Shown: one piece after another, positions 35,176 to 46,845 of the stretch
Numbering within the stretch: position 1 is the stretch's first letter
Layout of the letters: each line of letters starts with the position of its first letter
Assembly (NCBI RefSeq): GCF_023101765.2
Contig: NC_064217.1
Span: 7,041,788 to 7,105,787 of the forward strand
Reading direction: 5' to 3'
Source of the DNA: Spodoptera frugiperda
Taxonomy: Eukaryota; Arthropoda; Insecta; Lepidoptera; Noctuidae
Length of the DNA stretch: 64,000 bases
The notes under the pieces: generated by a model
What the model was told of the DNA's origin: nothing
The model's database searches: none
The model's input: only the letters and a program-made list of their open reading frames with translations
Made by a program: the position numbers and the translations under genes

Positions 35176-36119
35176 TCCCTTATTTACTTTTTCAGAGAAT
35201 AGCTAGTGCACGTAAAAGGATGTCAGTCGTAGTTATAAATGACATAAGAGTTTGTAATAAGTAAGATTAAATTGTCAGATGTGTTCCTCATGTTATAACG
35301 TTAATATTCTTTGTGACAAACGCTTTATTTTTGTTGAAGTGAGCTGAGATTGCTTGCAGTTGTACTCGTCCCAGTTCTTCACTTTATTTTACTCTACTTG
35401 AAGTTTTATTAAAGAAAGCATGCGTGTTTTTGTAGTTTCTTTGACAAAGTTTTTCTTTATAAAGAGTTTTTAATTAGAGTGTGCCAGTAATTGGTTATTT
35501 ACACATAAAATATTATTTTAAAAGTCGTAAGTCTACTAAGCTCCAATTTATTTTTCATTGTGGAAACTTCAATAGTAAAATGTTTATATGTATGTGTGAA
35601 ACTTATAATGCAACAAGCGAAAAGGGAACGTATTGTTAGTTCACCTCTGTTCAACTACGTATCCGAACCTTTCGACCCGTGGGTCGCCATAGAGCACAGG
35701 ACTATTGTCAAAAACCCGGTAGGTACTGGCTCAAATTCCATACTGATCATTTCGAAATCAAAAACCCAACAATGTTTTGTTCCAATTGAGCTAAAAATAT
35801 GTGAACCGTACTTGATATCAGTAAGATAACAAAGCAATGACAATATTTATTTAGCAATAATTATTGTAAATTAATATTATGCGTTCGTGTGATGATAATT
35901 GTCGTGGTGACCCGGGGATTTAAGATGTCCGTTTCTCATGCTAAAAAAACTACCTACAGCAAGTACCTACCAATGTCTCATTTTCCGAGTTATATATAAT
36001 TTCTAAGATTATTTTTAGACACCACTGTCAAAAAGTAAAGGAAACATCGTGAGAAAACCTTATAATGCTTATAATTTATAATTATAATAGCCAACTTGCA
36101 TTGAACAAGCGTGGTGATT
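35176..36119. other. Unique DNA
   Basis: No gene was recognised. Plus-strand frame 35560-35829 (89 codons) has no domain I can identify. Confidence 0.4.
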
Positions 36120-36200
36120 AAAGCTCAAACTTTCTCCGTATGAGAAGAGGCCTTTGGTCAGCTTGGCCACTTATTGGCTGTTGATGTGTGTGATCTAATT
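36120..36200 (+). mobile_element. RTE-type LINE 3' tail, strongly decayed
   Basis: 'AGAAGAGGCCTTTGGTCAGC', 'TTGGCTGTTGATGTGTGTGA' resembles the common RTE end that encodes EAF.QQW and then a GAT-rich tail. Several changes break the frame. Confidence 0.35.
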
Positions 36201-37596
36201 TTACTAAGAGGAGACTTCTTAAAATTAATTAGCAAAGAAATGCCTCAGTAGCAAAGGCTCATTTTCTCATTAAAGGTCTTACATAAAACGAAGTTAACAG
36301 TACAAGAAGTAACTACACACACAATACATACTTATGACCTAAATTATAGCTGTCCCATTTTTCAAATAAGTGAAAGAAATGTGCATTATGAAGCCGGGTA
36401 CTTATCCCGTGAAATATGGCAGTCTTTTGTGTGGCCGGTGCACGGTGCTGCGGACTTTTAGCAAAACATAAAAAAAGAACTACTTCTCAACGAAAACTCG
36501 GGTTAATGACGAAAATGTGTTCGTGTATTATAAAATGTTAAAAGTGTCGTCGTACATTTTTGATGGGGGAAAATCTTATTCGCTCTTTTTCGTTTTGGTT
36601 TTATTTATTTTTTTACTTTAGTTCTGCTTTTCTTTATTCTGTACTAGTTATGCATATAAAAATTCTGTATTTATGAAACTTCTTCAACTACTACAAAATT
36701 CAATTGCATACAATATTTCAACATTAAGAAGAGGCCCTCTAATTTTGAAAATTATTAGCCATTAACAACCGAAAATTTAGAACGAAGTCAAATTTTGATG
36801 AGAGTTTTCCACAAACTTCCCTCCTCTTTTAAGGGCAGGAGGGTAATAAAAAAGTTTTAATTACTAATACAATATTTCACTGAATTATCAAAATTGTGCA
36901 GACCATTCTCGGTGTACTTAGTTCTTAATTATTTAAATTGTTATTTAGTTATGTAGTAAATGAGACTGTAATGTGAAAACTTTAATTTGTTTATCAGAAT
37001 TGCGAAACATGAGAAACAAATAAACATTTTTTCTTCGATTTTGTGAATAGAAATCATAATACCATCAAATTTTTGCCGAGTTCAGATTTAAGGCCTCACT
37101 ACTGTAAACTTTAATAAGATAAATAGAATATTTTTAGTAAAACATTTAGCAAAAAGCATTTCATACCTACGTATTATTTTGAAGAATTTATTAGAATATA
37201 TTTAGAATTTATGTACATATTTAATGTACTTCAAAAATACTAAAATTAGAACGTAAGGCATTACGTCTGAATTTTATGAAATATACATAACGAATATTAA
37301 ATATTACTAGGAATAAATATAACAACAGTCAGCATTGATCATAGTGTAGATTAGGTATAGGAGTTCAGTTTTGGACCGTGACCCCGCCATATAAAATGCT
37401 CTTTATATTATCATAAAGTACTTTCAGGTGAAACGGCACGCTTTAGACTCTAAGCTATTCACTTTAACATACATTTTCTTACACAACATTGTAGATATTG
37501 TTAAAAGTCTTAGTTGTACTCATATCTTTATCATGTAGGAGAAAAAATGACTTCTACTATGATCCTGAAATTGTTATTTGGATTTACCTAGATTCA
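36201..37596. other. Unique AT-rich DNA
   Basis: No gene or shared repeat was recognised. Confidence 0.4.
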
Positions 37597-37989
37597 TATA
37601 CAACGTGTAACAAAATACCCATATACATCAAGAAGCCCTGATGAATACAGGTTGAATAGAATCTCTAAACAAAGTTTCAGCTTAAAATACGTTTAAAAAA
37701 AAATTTAGTACCAAATATTTGATATCGCATAGTTCTTGATTTCAAACCATACAAACGTGTCAAAACACTACAGGGATCACTCGCTAATATTACGAAACAT
37801 TTCTTCTGTCAATCTGATCGCCTAGTACCTGTCTACCTAATATTGAATCACGCAGCGGCCCGATTTCAAAAATTCATAACTTGGTACCATGAAAACATGA
37901 GTTTAAAAAACCCTTACCGTATCGTTTGTTATGTTATCTAGAAGCCGTGCACTTGATATGTATACCCCCTTTTTGTTACACGTTGTATA
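37597..37989. mobile_element. ~393-bp inverted-repeat element
   Basis: Left TATACAACGTGTAACAAAA (from 37597) is inverted at the right end (to 37989), and similarity continues imperfectly for about 20 bp more (TATACAT, ATCAAG). No transposase frame lies between. The TA at each end could be a TA target duplication, as in Tc1/mariner-type elements, or part of the terminus. Confidence 0.6.
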
Positions 37990-39467
37990 AAGTTAGTTCA
38001 ACAGCCAAGAACCTCAACTCCAAAAAACATATGTCACCATAATTAAGAATGTTTACCATATAAAAAATGAAGAATTGACTTTTGTTTTTAAAGTGATAAT
38101 GAATAATGATCTTTAAAACCAGTAAATAACCTGATTTAGCGCATGAGCTTGTTGACATGTGGGATGTAGATTCAGTAATCATTGTGCCGAAAATCGTATC
38201 TGCCAATGGCCTCATAGCCAAAAGCTTCGACCAACACTTCAGTAGACTAAAGTTAGATAGATGGTTGTGTTAAGACACACAACAGTTAAGAAAACCAATA
38301 CATCTACAGGCTGTTGCGAAAAGCTACGTCATAAAACGTGACACAATGACAAATAATCGCAGAACCTTAAAAATACAGGGTGTACCAGCAATATTTCAAA
38401 GCAACACCATTTTCACTAACATTTATTTAGTTGGTTTTAATCGTACAATTCTGCCGAATGTGAGATTTGTTTCGAAACTAAACTGAAATCATATTAGAGT
38501 TGAGTGGAGTTTGCTTTGGCGTGCTTCCAAGCGTGTTAGTCACGGACAACCGGACTAAGGCTTCGTCTATAATGGAAGTTTTGCGGCCGATGTTGGTGAC
38601 GTAATTTGATTAAAACGAAGTGTGCTTGTAAGTTAGTTTATAATATCTTGAACTGGCTTCCATCTTCAATCTTGTTTATGAATAGGGAATACATGAGGCT
38701 ATAATCGTCTTATGGAGTTTTGTGTTATCCTTTGGTCAATCTTGACTTGTTGAAAACAGTTTCTACAGATTGAGAGATTAAAAAAAACTGGTCAATTTTT
38801 TATTTAGAACTCTTAAACAATTAAACTAAAGTTGGATTTGGAATACAGCCTTATGACGAATCAGCTACTCCCATGGGTATGAGTAGGAAAATTCTACAAG
38901 ATATATTGTGTAGATAGTTTCTTTTAAATTCATGAAAGCGTCAAGGTCAGGGTTGAAAAATTGACCTTGATTTCTTATAATCAAAGTGTTATTTTTATCC
39001 CAAATAGGATCTAGGTACTTATGTTTTTTTTTCATTACTGATAGAAAACTAAAGAAAAGAATCCCCTATTATTCGAGCTGTTAGCAATTACTGCAAATAA
39101 AGTCGGGAGTAAGACACTAGTTTTCAATGAAATTAACATTCAGATGCAATCTTGTTTCAACGGCAAGTGTCCCATTTACGCTAATGAACATTTTGACATT
39201 TAATGCAAATAAATACGCTAACGAGTAAAGTTGTGTAGGTAAATTATTGCATATTACGACTCTTGTTCTACAGGTTACAAGCTAGGTTACCTAGACACTA
39301 TAAATTGCTCGTCACCTGATACCTACCATTCGCTTTAATGAAACATTACATAACATTGCAATTACATTAACATTACCGATGACATATACATTAAATTTAT
39401 CTACATATAGGTATGTCTTATAGGTACTTGTTACGTTTGAAGATGTTAGGTATGATTATGATACGCA
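37990..39467. other. Unique AT-rich DNA
   Basis: No gene was recognised. The word ACAGGGTGTACC at about 38378 could be the end of another element, but no partner end was found. Confidence 0.4.
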
Positions 39468-39752
39468 TTTATGCTTTAAATTTATGTAACAACGTCACGC
39501 CTTTTATCACCGAAGCGGTAGGCAGAGTTGCACATTATGGCACGTAATTCCGCTATATCGTCCCATGTAATAGGAGGTGAACCTATTGTCATATATTGGG
39601 CACAATACTGGACTCCGTGGTTCTGAGAAATTGTCGAAAATCTAAAAAAATCCCAGTAATACTTTGCCCGACCCGGGAATCAAACCCAAGACCCCTTGTC
39701 GCACTTGCGACCACTCGACCAAGAATGCAGTAAAAGAGTTTATGCTTTAAAT
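39468..39752 (-). mobile_element. tRNA-derived SINE (family B), complete copy with 14-bp target duplication
   Basis: The body is 39482-39738, minus strand. The box B complement GGAATCAAACC is at 39676-39686, and the 3' signature 'CTCTGCCTACCGCTTCGGTG' lies near 39500-39535. Perfect 14-bp direct repeats TTTATGCTTTAAAT at 39468-39481 and 39739-39752 bracket it. Orientation and boundaries are therefore firm. It is the inverted counterpart of the 2.3 kb copy. Confidence 0.85.
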
Positions 39753-40037
39753 ATGTATATTTTTGGGCTTAAACAAACTCTATCAAAAACCTATTTAAAA
39801 CGTTACGCAAAAGGCTTTAATAGTGCACAACTTTATTGTTTTAGCTTTACTCCTACATTCTACAATATTTAAAATATAAAATAAACATGGAAATTGGCAA
39901 TAAATATAAAATGTGTCATAAAATCGAATCGAATATCAATATAAAAAAGGTACCTATTGAAAGTAGAAACAATGCTGGGGTATAAAATACAACATTCTAA
40001 TGTTATGGTGGCTACAGCTTCACCCTTCTATGGTAAT

Positions 40038-40070
40038 AAGGAGATCGTAAAAATTTTTTACGACCTCCTT
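40038..40070. repeat. Hairpin, ~16-bp stem with one mismatch
   Basis: AAGGAGATCGTAAAAA pairs with TTTTTACGACCTCCTT with a single mismatch and almost no loop. Confidence 0.65.
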
Positions 40071-40119
40071 CAATAAACTTTCATAGTGAAATTATGCTGT
40101 GGTTTAAACTATAGCATCA

Positions 40120-40273
40120 GGGGCCTTAGTCTGCTATTACAATTGTGTCAGAATGGTCGATCACTGATCAGTGCAAGAGTGACGTAGGCTATACAACCTA
40201 CATAGCTCCGTCCCTCTTGCACTGATCAGTGATCGACCATTCTGACACAATTGTAATAGCAGACTAAGGCCCC
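40120..40273. mobile_element. Foldback element with two identical 60-bp arms
   Basis: The arms 40120-40179 and 40214-40273 are exact inverted copies (60 of 60), starting GGGGCCTTAGTCTGCTATTA, with a 34-nt centre whose halves are also partly complementary. Outward similarity (ACTATAG versus CTGTAG in inverse) suggests the true ends lie about 10 bp further out. No target duplication was identified. Identity of the arms implies a recent insertion or recent gene conversion. A transcript would fold into a very long perfect stem. Confidence 0.75.
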
Positions 40274-40552
40274 AGTTCTACAGTCGACAGAAATTAAAAG
40301 GACGAAGATTGATGCGAATGAACTTTGTGGCGAGAGCTAGGAGCTAAGTCGTACGTAGTGTGGATGAAAGAATTCATAATGAAAGGGGTTTAAAGTTATT
40401 AAACTTAAGACTGCTTCGATGATCGAGTAATTCCTTTGGGTTGGAGTTTTGAGTTGAGCCAGGTGCTTAGAAAAGGTTTGTAATGTTATTTGTGTTACAG
40501 TAGAACTATTTATATTGTTACTGAAGAATACATTTTGTTATATCTATCGTAG

Positions 40553-40694
40553 TATCGTCTCGCCTTTTATCCCAGAAGGGGTAGGCAGAGGTGCACATTA
40601 CGGCACGTAATGCCACTATACAATGTACACCTATTTTTCACCATTTATGTCATGTTATAAGTCCCATGTAATAGGAGGTGGAGGTGAGCCTTTT
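40553..40694 (-). mobile_element. tRNA-derived SINE (family B), 3' fragment
   Basis: On the minus strand it contains 'CTCTGCCTACCCCTTCTGGG' and 'AAATGGTGAAAAATAGGTGT'. The tRNA-like head is absent, so this is a 5'-truncated copy. Confidence 0.65.
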
Positions 40695-43600
40695 GAGTAA
40701 TAATTACTTATGATTAATTCCTTGCAAAATTAAGCACGTCTTATTATTGTTACATTTTGCTTATTTCAGTTCAATCAAAAGTGTATCAAAGATATTCCTC
40801 TACGGATTCCAGAAGTCTCATTAATGAACTTGTGTGTTCAATTTGAAGTATCCAAGATGCAAACCCAAAACAAACAGTGCAACGCAATTAGAAACCACAA
40901 CAAAACCTAACAAAAAATATTTTTTATTTCACACTGTCCTCACAGCCAAATGAAGCGAGCCACACATTTACAGGTCACGAGCAAAGCAAAAGGGTGCAAC
41001 TAGCTCAAGGGCATCACTATGGGGATAAGAGCCTCGTTTTGGGGGCTCATACAAAACGTCTCACTACCAAGACTACCCACTTGTACTATACGCTTGTATG
41101 TTTATAACACTTTGTTTGCGGTGTATAGGTGTGCCTACATTCGTGCCTATTGAAAGCAAGCACGGAAAACTCAGTGAATGGGATGTTTTCTTTTCGTTGT
41201 GAAATAGGTTATGTGGTTAGTCGGTCAGTATGATAATGAAGACAATAGATGTGGTTGAATTGTGTCGTTAGTGTTGTAGGTGCTATGGACTAAACATTCA
41301 TAAAAAGGGGTTTTGTTAAATGCTAACTAGGTATCTTCATTGAAAGTTGTGGTTGACATAAATAGCATTTAATATTATGTACGGATTATTATACACCATT
41401 TCAAATTATTTTGATCTTCATCAATTTGCAAAAGAACGAATTTATGATAAATAGGTTTATGCACAGGGTTTATATGCCATAAATTTCATTTTCCTTAAAC
41501 CAAATTAAGAAAGATATTTTTTTACAATTTTTGGATTTTTTTTTTACAATTATTTGGTATTTTGCACTATTAGAAATAAAAATAAAGAGGAGAGTAGTAA
41601 CACAATACGATTATATCCATTGCAACACTAACTAGCAATGAAAGGTGATTTCCAATGCAATTTAAATTTTTGCAGCTAGGCCTGAGTATTTAAAAGCATC
41701 CAGCACAGGTGTCGTGGACTATTTTCAATATAAATGTCACGATATTTTAAACCCATAACCAACGACTGGAAATAGAGACTTTACTTAGCAGTAAGAGCAA
41801 TAACATGTTTATTAGCGGTAACCTACATACTAAGGGCCGTTTATAAATAGTAAAAAACATTACTCTGTCCTTCCAATGACAATTTTATTTTAATTTAGAC
41901 AGTAGGTGTCCCGATTGCAAATGTATGCAAATTATTTGCGTGGGTCTCGGTCGACAGCAATCAAATTAAGCGACAGCAAAAAGAACAGTAAATGGCGTGT
42001 TAAAAACGTATTTTCGTACTTGTTCGTTCTCTATTTCATTGGGAATGTGTTTCTTTGTTTTCTGACCTTACAAGTACGTCCGATTGTTACTGTGAGCCAG
42101 TGAAATGACATTTTCGTGCGCCGGAATTTTTAAATGAACACCTGAATTCTGCGAAAATTTCTACTTTTGTAGGATCATAGATAAAAAGCATTGAAATTCT
42201 TTGAAATTCAACTTGCATTTTGGAGATAATAGGTGCCTATCTAGCTGATTTCAAAATGAACGAATGAATTCTAAATTTCAGCGAACCAAAGCTATTTTTT
42301 GTACGATTCTAGCTTCGTTTATTGTATCTCAATTAAACCGGCATTCGAGATGTGTCGTTTGTGTGTAATGTGATGATAGGTACCTGTATTTGCATTCTCA
42401 TTCAATTCTCATGCATTTTCCACCATGATATTAAAAGCTTCGAAATTTACAACAGGATCAGTAGATATGTAGGTATCTTATCGGAATCTACCTAAAATCT
42501 TCAGATTACAAACCAATTTGTTTACAACAAACCATTAATATTTCCACTGACAAAATTCCAAAATTATTACTTTAAAACAATAACAGATCGCTAAATAATT
42601 TTTGTCACAAAACTGGGACGGCGGGACAGCTTAACAATTGTTGTTCGTGCAATAATTTAAATTGGATTATTTTACTTTCACAGCACATTTTGTGAACAAC
42701 CTAATTCCGGCTATCCCCGACGACACTCAAAGCAAACGAAAGTCTGATAAATGTTGCTATTAATCTTCCGGCAGCTTCAACGTTCACCCTTGCGAGAAAG
42801 GGACGGAAACAATTATAATAAAAATCTAGATTTGGGTTAAGTGTACTTAGGTAGACAGTTTATGCCACTTCCCGACACAGTTCTACGCCACAGAACCAGA
42901 CATTTATTTATAAAATTCCTTTTTATGTATCTGCTTGCGCGTGCAAGATTTTTTTCACTGAAAACCCACAGTTAAATAGTAAACTAATGGACTTGGTTTA
43001 CCGAGAAGAAAGGAAATTGTTTACGTTTTTATTCAAATAGAACCAACATTATATGTAGGTACTTCGCTTGTGTATGGAAAATCTGCTGCAAGAAATTAAT
43101 TACAATTTTGAAGAAAAACTGGAATTACAATTCAACGTACGCAAAATTAATTGGAAGATATTTTTTTGTACATGTATAATGTATGCAGTATGTATACAAA
43201 TGTTTACTCCTTTACGCTCTTAATATTTTTACTTATTATCTCGAACACGTAATTGGTATTATTAAATAATGAAACTCCACCAATTACGTCGCATGAAAAA
43301 TGAGTTGGAGCCAATGAAAAAGGTTTAAGTTTAAATAAAGGCGAATGGGGTCAACGAAGAGTAGTTGACGTTCGTACAATGGTAACAATACGGTGAAGTG
43401 TAACTAGGACAAATTGCATGGGAACATTTTGAATGGCAACAAGTGGACTGAAGCTCTCTGAAATATGATTATCATATCCCGGATCCGTATCCCTTCACCT
43501 GTTTTGTAATGTTTTGTTTTTTTTTTTTGTGTGCGGGCACGTAACGAGCATCCTGTTTCGTGGTTAATTTGAATGCGTGTTTTGTTGTTAGAAAATTTGC

Positions 43601-46082
43601 CGTTGCTTTTTCTGACATTTTTCATTTTTTATTGTGACTTTTTTATCGTAATTTCAACGGAGGGATTTGTTGTTTTTATAGGATCCGGCGACGTCGAATT
43701 GTTTCAATGTATTTTTGTACAAGTGTTTGTTGAATGTACGTTTGCCTAACATAACAACTGGGTGCGAATGGCTTCCCTCGCGGAATGGAATCCTGCTGAA
43801 TAATGGAGGAGCACTGCTAAGTACTACCTGACCTATATTAGACTAACATGCCGCTTTAAACGGGATACACACTAGTAGAAACGAGGAAAAAATGACGTTT
43901 AATTCAATTGAACGTTTTTAGCGTCGACTGAAAGTTTAATTTATGTTATAGTGGTAGTGTTCTTGTGGTTGCAAACAGGATTGTTGAATACATCATTCTA
44001 TTCCTTATGTAGTTCTTTACACTTATACTTATCTTTACCTATTAAATATATTAACACAACATATCTAAGACCAAATAAATTCCAAACGTTAAACAGCCAC
44101 GTCAAGCCATGAAATATAAAAAAAAAACTATACTCTACAGCAAGAAAGAAACATCGATAACCTATAATAGCATCACTAGCCCCGCTAATAACCTTCAATT
44201 CACTCAATCGATAACAACTTGGCCCTTTCAGCGAAGAGCTTGCAAATTAAATTACAGAAATAAGAATACAGTAAAGTTAAGCAAACTTTGCGAGCTAAGC
44301 CGAGCCTTTGTGCAAAACGAGAGGGGGAGATGGTAGCTTCAAACACTTTATCCTGAAAACACCTAAATTAGAATTAGATCCCCACCTACCAACGAGTTCA
44401 CTAATTAATTTTGTGATAATAGCTTTAGCGTTTTCGTATTTTTTGTTGGTTAGTTTAAAATTAGGGTTTTTTTTTTATTTTAAATCTATTTTCTCGTTCT
44501 CCGTTGGGAAGGTAGGAATGGTATTTATTAGTCTTGTTTATGTGAAACTTTTTTGAATCCATTTGCTCGTAAATTTCTTTTGAGACAAATCTTGAATGCG
44601 TTTAAAATGTTGTTAATTTTTATTCGTCTCTGCATCTGTTTCATGAATACAAATCGAAATGCGTTTGATATTTAAATTAGCTAGTCTCGAATGTTCTAAA
44701 TGTAAGATAAATAACATTAGCTTTCATTTAAGCGATAGACCGAACAAAGTTAGCGTTAAAACGAAGAATATTAAATTAGCATATTTCTTCGTTCAAGTTT
44801 CAAACAAATACTCGCTACTCTTCTAACATCATAAATCATATGGAGCATAAATTACTCACAAACTTTGTTCTCATTTAAATTTATTCTGAACAGTCAAGGT
44901 CTTACATTTTGGATATATTTTTATCACGTAAGCAGGGATGCCTTCCTGCAGCCGATCTAAGTGATTCGCGCCACTTGCGTCATCAGAATTCGTCCCTCAA
45001 ACACAATCTCCCTCTGATAAGGTCAGAATATCAGTCGTTCGCTCTAAATGCAAATATTACCGCACCCAAGAGAGGTGTTATAGCCTCGGTTTTGAGGTAA
45101 AAAAGGACGAAAACAGCGCTAAATGGCAAGAAAGCGCTTTTTATGCTGACGGAATTGGGTAGTTAAAGATAAAGAATGGATAGACCGACTCCTTAGATAG
45201 TTGTTTTAGTACACTATAGGTAAAGGCACGTTACGTACAGTTTATTTTATTTATGTAATGGGTCGAATAACTTTTTTAGTTTAGTCCTTTGTGAGGTGTA
45301 GTTTGATAACTGAGAGGGTTCTAGGGATCCATATCTTATCATATATTTTTATGTTAAAGTGTAGTTGCGATGATCTTGAATGTTTTTGCACTGAAGTAGA
45401 ATATTAAATAGTAAAGGTAACTTTCAGTCGTGTAACATGAAAAAAAAAACTTCCAGTTCAGCCATATCATAATATTAATAAAAAAACTATGAACCTTATA
45501 CGTATAAACTTATTTGCAAATCTGATATTTTTTGCAACAATTTTCCAGTAACAGTTTAAAAATTCATAAGTGATCGTTCAGCCTTTATGCAGTTACGGCT
45601 TTATACTGCAATATTCATTTATGATTAAGGCCAAAGGAGGTCGAACGCTTCCGTAGTGGTAGGAAACGAATCCTCCTGGGAAATGAAACTCCGAAGTGCA
45701 GTTCATTCTCTTCACTCTTAGTTATACTACAGCGGATTGATTTACGTACATTTTTCAAGTAAATGTACGTACTGAAGTTCTTTGTGAAATGAAATGCTTT
45801 TCCGTGAGGTAAATTTTTCATTTTAAGTGTCTTGTTATATTGCATACATAGTTGAAGTTTTATTTTAAATTCTGTAACTACTCAGCTCTTTCTGTGGACA
45901 GAATTGGGGCTTCAGTGCTTTATAAACATACATAATCTGTAGTATGTTGAACGAGATAAAATCTACATGATTTTGCTTTACCAGAGGAGTCCGAAGAGAT
46001 GCACAATTGACAGTTAATCTCTTGTGATCAATCATCTCAATTAATTAATAAATGGATAAAACAATAACTTCAAATAAATAAA
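40695..46082. other. 5.4 kb of mostly unique DNA
   Basis: No gene was recognised. GC-richer, non-repetitive blocks occur at about 40930-41060, 42690-42830 and 44930-45110. The last carries a 63-codon plus frame with no known domain. A hairpin at 45743-45771 is listed separately. Confidence 0.35.
45743..45771. repeat. Perfect hairpin, 11-bp stem
   Basis: TACGTACATTT (45743-45753) is complementary to AAATGTACGTA (45761-45771) with a 7-nt loop. Confidence 0.65.
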
Positions 46083-46208
46083 CTCACCCCCTATTACAAG
46101 GAGCATTATAACACAAATGGTGAAAAGTGGGCGTACATTATAAAGCGGCATTAGCCGTAATGTGCACCTCTGCCTACCCCATCGGGGATAAAAATGCATG
46201 CCGTTAAC
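46083..46208 (+). mobile_element. tRNA-derived SINE (family B), 3' fragment
   Basis: It contains 'CTCACCCCCTATTACAAGGA', 'AATGGTGAAAAGTGGGCGTA' and 'CTCTGCCTACCCCATCGGGG'; the head is missing. Confidence 0.65.
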
Positions 46209-46711
46209 GTAACTTCAAACACTATATGAATAGGAAATCTTTATATCAATAACAGAATATTATTAAATGACGAAACAGCAGTGAAATTAAATCATCAACG
46301 GTCGCGTGCACTTTCAAACAATCTACTGCGCACGACCACAATAAGATCTTGTTTGCAGTTGGTGACTAAGTTTAGCGAGTTAGTCGCCACATATATCTTA
46401 CCTAGTTAAGTGTAGATACGTCATTGTATACTAAGTTTAATGCCTTATATTGCTACTGTATATTTAGTTGTTGAGGCAATGGAAATGTGAGGGAAATCTT
46501 TTAGAACAGTGCATCAAATTGGGTGGGCAGTTAACTATGAGTTTTGATACGAAGTGTTACATGACCATGATAATTACGATATGCAATTATCTAATTGCCT
46601 ATCGTATATCTATATGATAAACTTTTTGTATAGTCGATCGAAGATAACAAACCAATATTTTCTTTGACAAATTAATTATTTTCGAAGATCAATTACATCC
46701 TTTCAAAGAAA

Positions 46712-46845
46712 AATCTTCCCAATCCCCGATTCTCCAACAACCCTTAAATTCCTAACCCCTAAAAGGCCGGCAGCGCACTTGTATCGCCTCTGGTGTTTCG
46801 GGTCTCCATATCTGGTCGTTTGACGGCTTATACCATAAAAAGATG
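46712..46845 (-). repeat. Dispersed repeat C, 5' half, inverted
   Basis: It has the same blocks as the 34.9 kb copy ('CCAATCCCCGATTCTCCAAC', 'CTAAAAGGCCGGCAGCGCAC'). The 3' half is absent. Confidence 0.65.
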
